Assembly (NCBI GenBank): GCA_016218275.1 | Contig: JACREK010000042.1 | Span: 1 to 5,424, forward strand | Direction of reading: 5' to 3' | DNA from: Candidatus Gottesmanbacteria bacterium | GTDB lineage: Bacteria; Patescibacteriota; Microgenomatia; 2-02-FULL-39-11 | DNA length: 5,424 bases | Part shown: positions 1 to 5,099 of the stretch, one piece after another | Layout of the letters: the number at the start of each line of letters is the position of its first letter | Position numbering within the stretch: position 1 is the first letter of the stretch | Program-made: the position numbers and the translations under genes | The notes under the pieces: model-generated | Database searches by the model: none | The model's input: the letters and a program-made list of their open reading frames with translations, nothing else | What the model was told of the DNA's origin: nothing

Positions 1-1314
1 GATATCAATAATGGGAGCAATTGTTGGTGTAGGAGAAGGTGTTGGAGTACTTGTAGGGATCACTATAGTTGGAGTAACGTAGATTATTGTTATTGGTGGA
101 GTATTGGTAGGAATGATGGCAGGGGGTAGAATAACGGTAGGTGTGACTGTAGAGATGGGGGAAGGTATTACTTTGATAGGAGTTGGAATATATGTAGGAA
201 TGTTGATAGAGAATGCTGAAGGTTTCGGGATCGAAACAGGATTGGTAGGCAAGGGCTGATTTTCTGCCGGCTTCCCACCCAGATAATTTGCTAACCAATC
301 GGAAATTGGTTCAAGCTCAAATGAAGGCCAGCCGGGGCCTCCGATCTGAAAGAGCGCCACACCCAACACTTGTGGATCCTTTTTTAACTCTTCGTCATAC
401 CATATAAGCCAGTCTCGGTAAGCGGCAGCATCGACTCTTGCTTTCCAACCGCTGGTATTTGGGTTGCCATCTTTATCAATTCCTCCCTCACCCAAGATCA
501 TAGGTATATCGGCAAGATCCGGATAATTTTTACTTAAATAGTCATAGAACTGGCGATATCTTAATGAATAATTGATTTCTGTACTGATATCTTTTGAAAC
601 ATCTAATGTGTAGCCATGGTAACTCCAGGAGCCGTTTGTTTCTTTGAGTTTTCGCAGTGCGGAAATTAAATATTCTATAGTGGCAGGGTCAAGATTGCCA
701 ACATATATTTCGCCCATATTAGGCCTGAAGCCGGCATTTGATATATTTTCAGCTAATTTTACCCAATACCGGTTGAACCATTTTGCCCCTTCATCCGTAT
801 TGACATAGGGAGTCTGTTCCGAACCGTTGGTGCCGCCCAGATAATCCACAAGTTTTCTGTCATCAGGAGATAATTGATTGATAGCCGGTTGAAGGATGGT
901 ATTGAAAAAACGGTTAGCCGCTTCTTCAGGTGAATCAGATAATCCGTAACTTTCCATATTGTATACTCTCCAAACCACAATTCCTTGAGGGTATAATTGT
1001 TTATAGAGCCTGACCAAATTAAGAAGCGGCGGTATCTGTTGAATGTCCATAACTTTTATGACTCTTGGTCCAGCTCTAACTATTTTTTCACCGCCAGATG
1101 TTGCTCCTATATAAAATACGCCCAGTTTACTTTGGGAAAGAGTCGAACTTTGTTGCAGTTTCAATTGGGGTTTTTGCACTTCTTTTCCTTTAGAAATAGT
1201 CAGGAGTGGATATTGCGAAGCCCAAAATACGATGGGGATAAGAAGGATGATGAAAGATAAAAGAAAAATTTCATTGATTTGAAAATGACTTATTTTTTTA
1301 CGCGTCTTTATCAT
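1..1314 (-). CDS. Membrane-anchored glycoside-hydrolase-like protein with Pro/Thr-rich tail (3' end missing)
   Basis: An uninterrupted minus-strand frame of 438 codons starts with ATG at 1314 and is still open at the left edge. Residues 1-14 are basic, and residues 15-33 form one hydrophobic segment (FLLSFIILLIPIVFW), so a signal anchor with the rest outside is likely. Residues 64-345 look like a beta/alpha-barrel glycoside-hydrolase-like domain: LGVFYIGA, then GPRVIKVMD (82-90), IVVWRVYN (112-119), MGEIYVGN (200-207), SYHGYTLD (231-238), ILGEGGID (273-280, Glu276 a candidate nucleophile) and GVALFQIGGPGWP (318-330). Where barrel hydrolases often carry an Asn-Glu acid/base pair, this protein reads GTNGSEQTP (161-169), so Glu166 is only a possible substitute. 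Residues 349-438 are a Pro/Thr/Ser/Ile-rich linker of the kind that leads to a wall-binding or second catalytic domain, which would lie outside the window. The fold is inferred from motif pattern alone and substrate is unknown. A promoter lies 14 bases upstream; no Shine-Dalgarno sequence is seen. Confidence 0.72.
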   Translation of the reverse strand, partial: MIKTRKKISHFQINEIFLLSFIILLIPIVFWASQYPLLTISKGKEVQKPQLKLQQSSTLSQSKLGVFYIGATSGGEKIVRAGPRVIKVMDIQQIPPLLNLVRLYKQLYPQGIVVWRVYNMESYGLSDSPEEAANRFFNTILQPAINQLSPDDRKLVDYLGGTNGSEQTPYVNTDEGAKWFNRYWVKLAENISNAGFRPNMGEIYVGNLDPATIEYLISALRKLKETNGSWSYHGYTLDVSKDISTEINYSLRYRQFYDYLSKNYPDLADIPMILGEGGIDKDGNPNTSGWKARVDAAAYRDWLIWYDEELKKDPQVLGVALFQIGGPGWPSFELEPISDWLANYLGGKPAENQPLPTNPVSIPKPSAFSINIPTYIPTPIKVIPSPISTVTPTVILPPAIIPTNTPPITIIYVTPTIVIPTSTPTPSPTPTIAPIIDI

Positions 1315-1327
1315 GCGGCTTACCCGT

Positions 1328-1356
1328 AGTTTATGGGGATTCTTTTTATTTGTCAA
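1328..1356 (-). promoter_or_regulatory. Sigma70-type promoter of the hydrolase-like gene
   Basis: On the minus strand TTGACA (1356-1351) is followed by a 17-bp spacer and TAAACT (1333-1328, 4 of 6 consensus bases). Transcription would start near 1321, leaving a leader of only about 7 bases before the ATG at 1314. The -35 box overlaps that of the divergent dprA promoter by five bases, so the two promoters probably compete for RNA polymerase. Confidence 0.6.
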
Positions 1357-1378
1357 TTTGGAAGAATTCTGCTGTAAT
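1350..1378 (+). promoter_or_regulatory. Sigma70-type promoter of dprA, giving a near-leaderless mRNA
   Basis: TTGTCA (1350-1355), a 17-bp spacer and TGTAAT (1373-1378, 5 of 6 consensus bases) place the transcription start near 1385, one to three bases before the dprA ATG at 1387. There is no properly spaced Shine-Dalgarno sequence; the AAGG at 1379-1382 is too close to the start codon to serve. Confidence 0.65.
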
Positions 1379-1386
1379 AAGGTTAT

Positions 1387-2514
1387 ATGACTGATGAAGA
1401 AAGAAAGTATTGGTTGGGATTTTCCGCCTTTCCCGGTATCGGACCTTTGCGGTTTAAATTACTTTTAAAATTTTTTAAGTCAGCAGAGTTAGCATGGAAG
1501 GCGGATATGAAGACTCTTCTTGATATAGGTTTGGGTGAAAAGCTTACGCAGAAATTTGATCATTTCCGAAAAACTTTTTTGCTGGATGATTATATAAGCG
1601 ATATAAAAAAGAAGGATATAAGAATAGTTACCATAGCAGACAAGGAATATCCCTTCCTTCTTTCCCAGATTTCCGATGCGCCATTTTTGATTTATGTTCG
1701 GGGTGATTTGACAGTCCTAAACGATCCGCCAGCTGGCGGACAACCTCGTATAGGGGTTGTAGGGACGAGAAAAATCACCGGATACGGAGAAGAAGCGACC
1801 AGAAAAATTACTCAAGGGTTGGTTTCGGCCGGAGTAACGATTGTGTCCGGAATGGCGTATGGAGTAGATGCTGTGGCGCACAAGACTGCAGTTGATAGTG
1901 GCGGTAAAACGATAGCAGTTTTGGGTTGCGGGGTAGATATTATCCATCCCAGAGCAAACACCACGCTTTATTGGCAGATTGTTAAAAAATATGGTGCAGT
2001 AATATCGGAGTTTCCGATTGGTATGTATGCGGACGTAGGCTTATTTCCAGCCCGCAATAGAATTATCAGTGGTTTATCACTTGGTATTGTTGTGACGGAA
2101 GGAGCAGAAGATAGCGGTGCATTGATAACAGCCAGATACGCTGCCGAGCAGGGAAGAGAAGTATTTGCCGTACCCGGACCAATTACTTCTTCTTTATCAA
2201 AAGGACCGTTAAATCTATTGAAACAAGGAGCAAAATTAGTGACAGATGCGGAAGATATACTGGAGGAATTAAAGATAAATCCAAAATCCAAAATCCTAAT
2301 CTCCAAACAAATTCAAAATCCGAATTTCCAAAATTTAAACAGAGAGGAAAAAATTATATTGGAACTTTTGCAAAATGAGAGTTTGCATTTTGATGAGATA
2401 GTTAAAAAATCCGGTATTAGCGCTTCTCAATTAGGAAGTCTATTGACGATGATGGAGATGAAAAAAATTATTAAAGATTCAGGCGGGGGAGTATATGGAA
2501 TTACAAGCAGTTAA
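1387..2514 (+). CDS. dprA: DNA-processing protein DprA (Smf family)
   Basis: Full-length 375-residue DprA, which in studied bacteria binds incoming single-stranded DNA during natural transformation, loads RecA and protects the strand in the cytoplasm. Residues 5-70 form a helical SAM/helix-hairpin-helix-like region (FPGIGPLR at 15-22). Residues 80-295 are the Rossmann-like DprA core, with GTRKITGYG (126-134), SGMAYGVDAVAH (154-165), CGVDIIHP (181-188), EFPIG (208-212), FPARNRIISGLS (220-231), EGAEDSGALITARYAAEQGREV (split around 238-259) and VPGP (262-265). Residues 318-373 look like the C-terminal winged helix found in many family members. Two parts seem acquired: DPPAGGQ (113-119), encoded by a palindrome, and the linker 297-318, encoded by an A/T-rich repeat. 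ATG 1387 is chosen because it sits just after the promoter and gives the usual N-terminus; stop is TAA. dprA next to topA is common; here topA follows 2.7 kb later. CPR cells often keep competence proteins, so a role in DNA uptake is plausible. Confidence 0.97.
   Translation: MTDEERKYWLGFSAFPGIGPLRFKLLLKFFKSAELAWKADMKTLLDIGLGEKLTQKFDHFRKTFLLDDYISDIKKKDIRIVTIADKEYPFLLSQISDAPFLIYVRGDLTVLNDPPAGGQPRIGVVGTRKITGYGEEATRKITQGLVSAGVTIVSGMAYGVDAVAHKTAVDSGGKTIAVLGCGVDIIHPRANTTLYWQIVKKYGAVISEFPIGMYADVGLFPARNRIISGLSLGIVVTEGAEDSGALITARYAAEQGREVFAVPGPITSSLSKGPLNLLKQGAKLVTDAEDILEELKINPKSKILISKQIQNPNFQNLNREEKIILELLQNESLHFDEIVKKSGISASQLGSLLTMMEMKKIIKDSGGGVYGITSS
1725..1740. repeat. 16-bp perfect palindrome inserted in frame in dprA
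   Basis: TCCGCCAGCTGGCGGA is a perfect palindrome and much more GC-rich than the surrounding gene. It encodes Pro-Pro-Ala-Gly-Gly (residues 114-118) in the loop before the Rossmann core, where DprA proteins normally pass directly into the 'PRIAIVG'-like strand. The same 16 bases recur at 5179-5194 inside element B. Counting flanks, 19 bases (CGATCCGCCAGCTGGCGGA, 1722-1740) match the reverse complement of 5179-5197. Confidence 0.85.
2278..2338 (+). repeat. Degenerate A/T-rich oligomer repeat inside dprA
   Basis: This stretch is built from loose copies of an AAATCCA-like heptamer (AATCCAAAATCCAAAATCC, then weaker TCCAAA, TTCAAAATCC and TTTCCAAAA units). It encodes the Asn/Lys/Gln/Ile/Ser-rich linker (residues about 297-318) between the Rossmann core and the winged helix. 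The sequence style matches the intergenic ATGCAAA-type repeat at 4838-4870, which suggests a short repeat that expanded in a tolerant linker. Confidence 0.6.
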
Positions 2515-2640
2515 CATACAAAAAACAGAAAGTGTTAGGTAGTGGTACTCTTGCACGTGCTCCATTTTCTGTACCAGCCGCCAAATCCATTTCCTCTATT
2601 GCTTCTAAACTCAAACCGCCGCAACCACCAATGTCAAAGA
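2515..2640. other. Unassigned spacer after dprA
   Basis: About 125 bases with higher GC than the neighbouring spacers and no terminator, promoter or RNA gene that I can recognise. The minus strand reads without stops from 2737 to 2502 and gives a Gly-rich then acidic peptide (GGCGGLSLEAIEEMDLAAG), but its first ATG is at 2590, leaving only 29 codons that overlap the end of dprA. The plus-strand frame from 2532 runs into element A. It could be the remnant of a gene or an unrecognised repeat; neither reading is supported well enough to call a gene. Confidence 0.4.
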
Positions 2641-2763
2641 AATTATTCTTCGAGTCCCTCGGGGCGAGAAGTCTCGGGATAAACTCCAGCGAGAAGTTTT
2701 CAATGATTGTATTTCTCGGCTGAAATTTATCTCGAGTTTATCGAGAGAGCCTCGAACAATAAA
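2641..2763 (+). repeat. Interspersed hairpin-rich repeat, element A (MITE-like)
   Basis: The ends form an imperfect inverted repeat: TTATTCTTCGAG (2643-2654) against CTCGAACAATAA (2751-2762), 11 of 12 paired. Inside, GATAAACTC (2678-2686) pairs perfectly with GAGTTTATC (2734-2742), CAGCGAGAA (2687-2695) pairs with TTCTCGGCTG (2713-2722) with one bulge, and TCTCGA/TCGAGA (2730-2746) can form an alternative hairpin with a 5-base loop. The left 50 bases and right end match element B at 5100-5221 in the same orientation. No transposase is present, so this would be a non-autonomous element. It has no T-tract after a stem, so it is not a standard terminator. Confidence 0.75.
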
Positions 2764-2801
2764 AAGTTTTGTCAAATCCTGAACGGTTACAAATTATTTT
2801 A

Positions 2802-2830
2802 TTGACAAAATGACCCCATGGGACTATATT
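2802..2830 (+). promoter_or_regulatory. Promoter with palindromic operator upstream of the PaaX-like gene (copy 1)
   Basis: TTGACA (2802-2807), a 17-bp spacer and TATATT (2825-2830) make a strong sigma70-type promoter with a predicted start at about 2837, next to the ATG at 2838. The spacer contains the palindrome CCCATGGG (2815-2822). The 16 bases CCCATGGGACTATATT (2815-2830) recur exactly at 3569-3584 in a second promoter with the same TTGACA and the same spacing. A repressor on the palindrome would sit between the -35 and -10 boxes and block polymerase; the adjacent PaaX-like protein is the obvious candidate (inference). Confidence 0.8.
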
Positions 2831-2837
2831 ATCCGTA

Positions 2838-3530
2838 ATGAAGAAATTAAAAAGAATTAAGCAAATAGAGAAAACTTACGTTGAAGATCTTCCAATATCA
2901 AAAACACTTGAGTCTTCCATAAATGATATTGCCAGATCGCTCTCCAAACAGATAGATAAAGAAATATTCAATAAAAAGCATGTTCGAACTGCCGATATTC
3001 TAAAATTAATAGGTGCAGGCGCTTTTATTGCCGCATCACTGGCTATACCTAATTTACCCAGAATATTAAAACCATTTCTTGAAGATGAAAATGAATTTGA
3101 AATCTGGAAAAGATTTAATATACCTTATCTTAAAAGAACTTTAAGAAGACTTGAAAAAGAGAAATTAGTGCAGATTAAAGACGCGCAAGATCATCAAGTG
3201 GTAGAGATTACACAAAGAGGTAGAAGAAGAATACTAAAATATGCTCTAGATGAAATAACTGTAGAGAAACCAAAATTTTGGGATGGTAAATGGAGATTGG
3301 TAAGTTATGATATACCGGCTAAGCAGAGAAATTTACGAAAGATATTCCGAGAATATATCCATGCGTGGGGTTTTTATCCCTTGCATGAAAGCGTATATTT
3401 GCATGCCTATCCCTGCGAAAAACAAGTTGAATTTTTGCGAGAATATCTGGGATTAGGGGAATATGTAAGAATTTTTTATGTCATCAAAATTGAAAATGAT
3501 GCCCTCTTCCGAGATTTCTTTAGTGTTTAG
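2838..3530 (+). CDS. PaaX-like transcriptional regulator with Cas2-like C-terminal domain
   Basis: A 230-residue protein resembling the PaaX-like regulators seen in CPR genomes. Residues 1-50 are charged and helical. Residues 53-73 are a weakly hydrophobic helix (ILKLIGAGAFIAASLAIPNLP), short and polar-ended, more likely packed in the fold than membrane-spanning. Residues 88-140 look like a winged helix: FEIWKRFNIPYLKRTLRRLEK as helices, then a basic wing (VVEITQRGRRRIL, 121-133). Residues 147-230 match the ferredoxin-like Cas2/PaaX-C pattern: WRLVSYDIP (152-160), a basic helix with Arg164 and Arg167, WGFYPLHESVYLHAYP (177-192) and a final beta strand RIFYVIKI (211-218). Such proteins are often mislabelled Cas2; there is no CRISPR array or cas1 here, and the N-terminal DNA-binding region argues for a regulator. 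ATG 2838 is the only Met codon in the frame and lies 8 bases after the -10 box, so the mRNA should be leaderless. Near-identical operators precede and follow the gene, suggesting autorepression. The effector ligand is unknown. Confidence 0.85.
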   Translation: MKKLKRIKQIEKTYVEDLPISKTLESSINDIARSLSKQIDKEIFNKKHVRTADILKLIGAGAFIAASLAIPNLPRILKPFLEDENEFEIWKRFNIPYLKRTLRRLEKEKLVQIKDAQDHQVVEITQRGRRRILKYALDEITVEKPKFWDGKWRLVSYDIPAKQRNLRKIFREYIHAWGFYPLHESVYLHAYPCEKQVEFLREYLGLGEYVRIFYVIKIENDALFRDFFSV

Positions 3531-3555
3531 TCTAATATTAATAGCTAATTATATT

Positions 3556-3584
3556 TTGACAATATAATCCCATGGGACTATATT
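3556..3584 (+). promoter_or_regulatory. Second promoter-operator with a 24-bp near-perfect palindrome (copy 2)
   Basis: TTGACA (3556-3561), a 17-bp spacer and TATATT (3579-3584) repeat the architecture of the promoter at 2802-2830. The core TCCCATGGGA (3568-3577) is a perfect palindrome, and symmetry continues through 3561-3584 with a single mismatched pair (3567/3578), so the -10 box itself is one arm. It starts 25 bases after the PaaX-like stop codon and points right. Transcription would begin near 3591. No convincing gene follows on this strand before the convergent acyltransferase gene ends at 3723, so the product is either a small RNA, a tiny peptide (3644-3733) or an antisense transcript. 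Confidence 0.75.
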
Positions 3585-3607
3585 GCCCAAAATATTAGGT
3601 TTCAACT

Positions 3608-3640
3608 ATTGATTTAATATTGATTTAATATTGATTTAAT
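3608..3640 (+). repeat. Three perfect tandem 11-bp repeats (iteron-like)
   Basis: ATTGATTTAAT occurs three times head to tail (3608-3618, 3619-3629, 3630-3640) without a mismatch. The 11-bp period is close to one DNA helix turn, so the copies face the same side of the helix. They lie about 17 bases after the predicted start of the second promoter. They could bind a protein cooperatively or simply be a slippage-prone repeat. Confidence 0.85.
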
Positions 3641-3643
3641 AGA

Positions 3644-3733
3644 ATGAAGAAGAGACTTCTATCACTTTTTGCACTTGAAAGTGCAAAATACAGCAAGAAG
3701 GGTATAATAATGAACTACTTTCTTATTTCGTAA
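3644..3733 (+). CDS. Possible 29-residue small ORF (doubtful)
   Basis: ATG 3644 opens a frame of 29 codons ending at TAA 3731-3733; the peptide begins MKKRLLSLFALESAK and ends NYFLIS. It is the first ATG frame after the second promoter-operator, follows the three 11-bp repeats and contains the hairpin at 3667-3688. There is no Shine-Dalgarno sequence, the length is marginal, and its last 11 bases overlap the end of the convergent acyltransferase gene. It is listed only because the promoter in front of it is strong and otherwise lacks a target. Confidence 0.2.
   Translation: MKKRLLSLFALESAKYSKKGIIMNYFLIS
3667..3688. repeat. 22-bp inverted repeat (hairpin) before the convergent gene end
   Basis: TTTTGCACTT (3667-3676) is the exact inverse of AAGTGCAAAA (3679-3688), with only GA between, so RNA from either strand can form a stem closed by a TGAA or TTCA loop. 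The T-run lies on the 5' side in both directions, so it is not a classic intrinsic terminator. It could be an RNA-stability or processing hairpin or a protein-binding site. Confidence 0.6.
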
Positions 3734-4829
3734 ATTGATACTGATAGTAGTAGTCCAGGTGCCAGGAGTCTTTCCAATTATTATCTCCCTCCAGGAAATC
3801 AATTTTGCTGCAGCCCAAGTTTAGGGCATCCTCCAACACCTGCAGATTTGAAAACACTCCTATCCCTGAATAGCGGGAGATATCCGCACCAGAGTTTAAG
3901 GCATAATAAGTCTTGTTATACACCAAACCGAACTCCACCGCTTCTTTCTTTCCGTTGATAACGGTAGTGATGACGCGGGTTTGATAGTTTTTGGCAAATT
4001 TCAAAAGATTGCGGTAGACATTTTTTCTTCTGTCATCTTCAAAAGCGGAATATTCATCCGGTTCATCCGGGAATAATTCCCTGAACCGCTTTATACTTAG
4101 ATTAAACATTTCCTCCACATGCACATTCTCGTTGATTATAATTTGAGGATTAAGGGCAAGAATTCTTTTTCTGTCGCGTCTTAGATTATAACGTTTTTTC
4201 TTTTTCAGCTTACTTAGATAATCATCCAGAGTAGAAATGCTGGTGAGATCCAGAAAATATTTCTTCTCTTCTTCCTGTGTGTATCCGGGAAATTCCAATA
4301 AGAAGTCATACTCGGATGATGGTTTAATACAAGCCAGTTCCAGATTATCGGGTGCCGCAGTAAGTAGTAAAGGTATCATCTCCACATCTTTTACAAAAAA
4401 TTTATTATCTTCCGGCCAGCTGCTGCCAAACCAGACATATTTGCTGGCATCACAAATCAGTGGGTCATCTCCGGGCTCCAATTTGTCCGTATTATGCCAT
4501 AAGGGTAACACTCCCAATATATCTTTATAGGTTCCTTTTTGTTTAAACAAGGTTAAAAAATATGGTTCGAATCGGTAAGCTTCATAGAAAGCATTTCTGG
4601 TATTCCAGAGATCAAATACAGAATGGTTAGGGGAAAATTGTTCCCAAATTTCCTGTACTTCGGCAATTCTATAGAAAACCTGCAGTTTAAGTTTTTGGGA
4701 AAGTTTTGCATAGCCATTATCACGGAGAAAGTCACTCCACGGTCCACGAGCTAAAAGTTGTACCGGGTAGGAAATGTATGGCGAATTTTTGGGAAGAGAG
4801 AATTTAGTAGAAAAATTTTTGGCAGGCAT
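3723..4829 (-). CDS. FemAB/BioF2-like GNAT acyltransferase
   Basis: A complete 368-residue protein with no signal peptide or membrane segment, so cytoplasmic. The C-terminal two thirds show the pattern of BioF2-like acetyltransferase (Acetyltransf_6) domains, a GNAT branch related to the FemAB peptidoglycan aminoacyltransferases: a basic helix KLKKKKRYNLRRDRKRI (207-223), an acceptor-side helix region EEMFNLSIKRFRELFP (239-254), strands TRVITTVINGKKEAVEFGLVYN (split around 284-305), TYYALNSGAD (307-316), SGIGVFSNLQVLEDALNLGC (split around 321-340) and IDFLEGDNNWKDSWH (343-357). Residues 1-200 probably hold a divergent first GNAT lobe. Family members transfer acyl or aminoacyl groups to cell-wall or polysaccharide precursors; the substrate here cannot be read from sequence. 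ATG 4829 is the first Met after the upstream stop-rich A/T repeat; there is no Shine-Dalgarno sequence and the leader is about 68 bases. The stop is TAA at 3725-3723. The gene is transcribed against the PaaX-like gene and away from topA. Confidence 0.8.
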   Translation of the reverse strand: MPAKNFSTKFSLPKNSPYISYPVQLLARGPWSDFLRDNGYAKLSQKLKLQVFYRIAEVQEIWEQFSPNHSVFDLWNTRNAFYEAYRFEPYFLTLFKQKGTYKDILGVLPLWHNTDKLEPGDDPLICDASKYVWFGSSWPEDNKFFVKDVEMIPLLLTAAPDNLELACIKPSSEYDFLLEFPGYTQEEEKKYFLDLTSISTLDDYLSKLKKKKRYNLRRDRKRILALNPQIIINENVHVEEMFNLSIKRFRELFPDEPDEYSAFEDDRRKNVYRNLLKFAKNYQTRVITTVINGKKEAVEFGLVYNKTYYALNSGADISRYSGIGVFSNLQVLEDALNLGCSKIDFLEGDNNWKDSWHLDYYYQYQFTK

Positions 4830-4837
4830 GGTTGTAA

Positions 4838-4870
4838 ATGCAAAATTTAAAATGCAAAATGCAAAATTTA
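4838..4870 (+). repeat. A/T-rich tandem oligomer repeat upstream of the acyltransferase
   Basis: ATGCAAAATTTA occurs at 4838-4849 and again at 4859-4870, with a further ATGCAAA at 4852-4858 between them. It sits in the 5' untranslated region of the minus-strand gene, a few bases before its start codon, and resembles in style the heptamer repeat inside dprA (2278-2338). Confidence 0.7.
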
Positions 4871-4903
4871 TAAGAAGAATTGAAAAAAGTTTTCATTGAG
4901 TTA

Positions 4904-4931
4904 AGAATAAATTAATTACAAAATTTGTCAA
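4904..4931 (-). promoter_or_regulatory. Probable promoter of the acyltransferase gene
   Basis: On the minus strand TTGACA (4931-4926) is followed by a 16-bp spacer and TATTCT (4909-4904, 4 of 6 consensus bases). Transcription would start near 4897, giving a leader of about 68 bases that contains the ATGCAAA repeat. The opposite strand of the same site reads TTGTCA (4925-4930), as in the dprA divergent promoter, with a weaker TAAATT at 4947-4952. Confidence 0.45.
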
Positions 4932-5035
4932 GGGGTGAAGTTAAAGTAAATTTTATTCAGATTGTTGTGACAGTCTAAATAAAAATCGTTTTTTTCAAAA
5001 AATTTTTCAAAAATAGCAAAAATTATGATTTCCAC

Positions 5036-5064
5036 TTGACAAGAATTGTAAAATGATTTGTTAT
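5036..5064 (+). promoter_or_regulatory. topA: Probable topA promoter
   Basis: TTGACA (5036-5041), a 17-bp spacer and TGTTAT (5059-5064, 4 of 6 consensus bases) predict a start near 5071. The resulting leader of about 170 bases would include all of element B and could fold through its inverted repeats just before the topA start codon. Confidence 0.5.
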
Positions 5065-5099
5065 CAATATATAAAATTTATAATTTAAAATTAAAAATA

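Noticed and set aside
5..298. Minus-strand 97-codon frame rich in Tyr, Ser and Asn
   Set aside because: It is an out-of-frame reading of the Pro/Thr-rich linker of the hydrolase-like gene, whose own frame runs without a stop from 1314 to the window edge.
759..980. Minus-strand 73-codon frame
   Set aside because: Alternative frame inside the hydrolase-like gene; no recognisable motif.
997..1260. Plus-strand 87-codon frame
   Set aside because: Antisense to the N-terminal part of the hydrolase-like gene, without promoter or family motif.
1717..2306. Two minus-strand frames within dprA
   Set aside because: Antisense shadows of a strongly conserved coding sequence.
2532..2723. Plus-strand 63-codon frame after dprA
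   Set aside because: Its second half is element A, a noncoding hairpin repeat, and there is no promoter or Shine-Dalgarno sequence; the Pro/Ser-rich peptide resembles no family I know.
2838..3530. Annotation of the PaaX-like protein as CRISPR-associated Cas2
   Set aside because: The C-terminal fold is Cas2-like, but the protein is more than twice Cas2 length, has an N-terminal winged helix, and there is no cas1 or repeat-spacer array nearby.
3667..3688. Intrinsic terminator between the convergent genes
   Set aside because: The stem is good, but on both strands the T-run precedes rather than follows it.
3703..3708. TATAAT as a third plus-strand promoter before 3723
   Set aside because: A perfect -10 hexamer, but the nearest -35-like TTGAAA is 22 bp away and nothing is encoded downstream on that strand.
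3556..3722. CRISPR array or plasmid origin at the three tandem 11-bp repeats
   Set aside because: The units are directly abutting with no spacers, too short for CRISPR, and no replication initiator gene is present.
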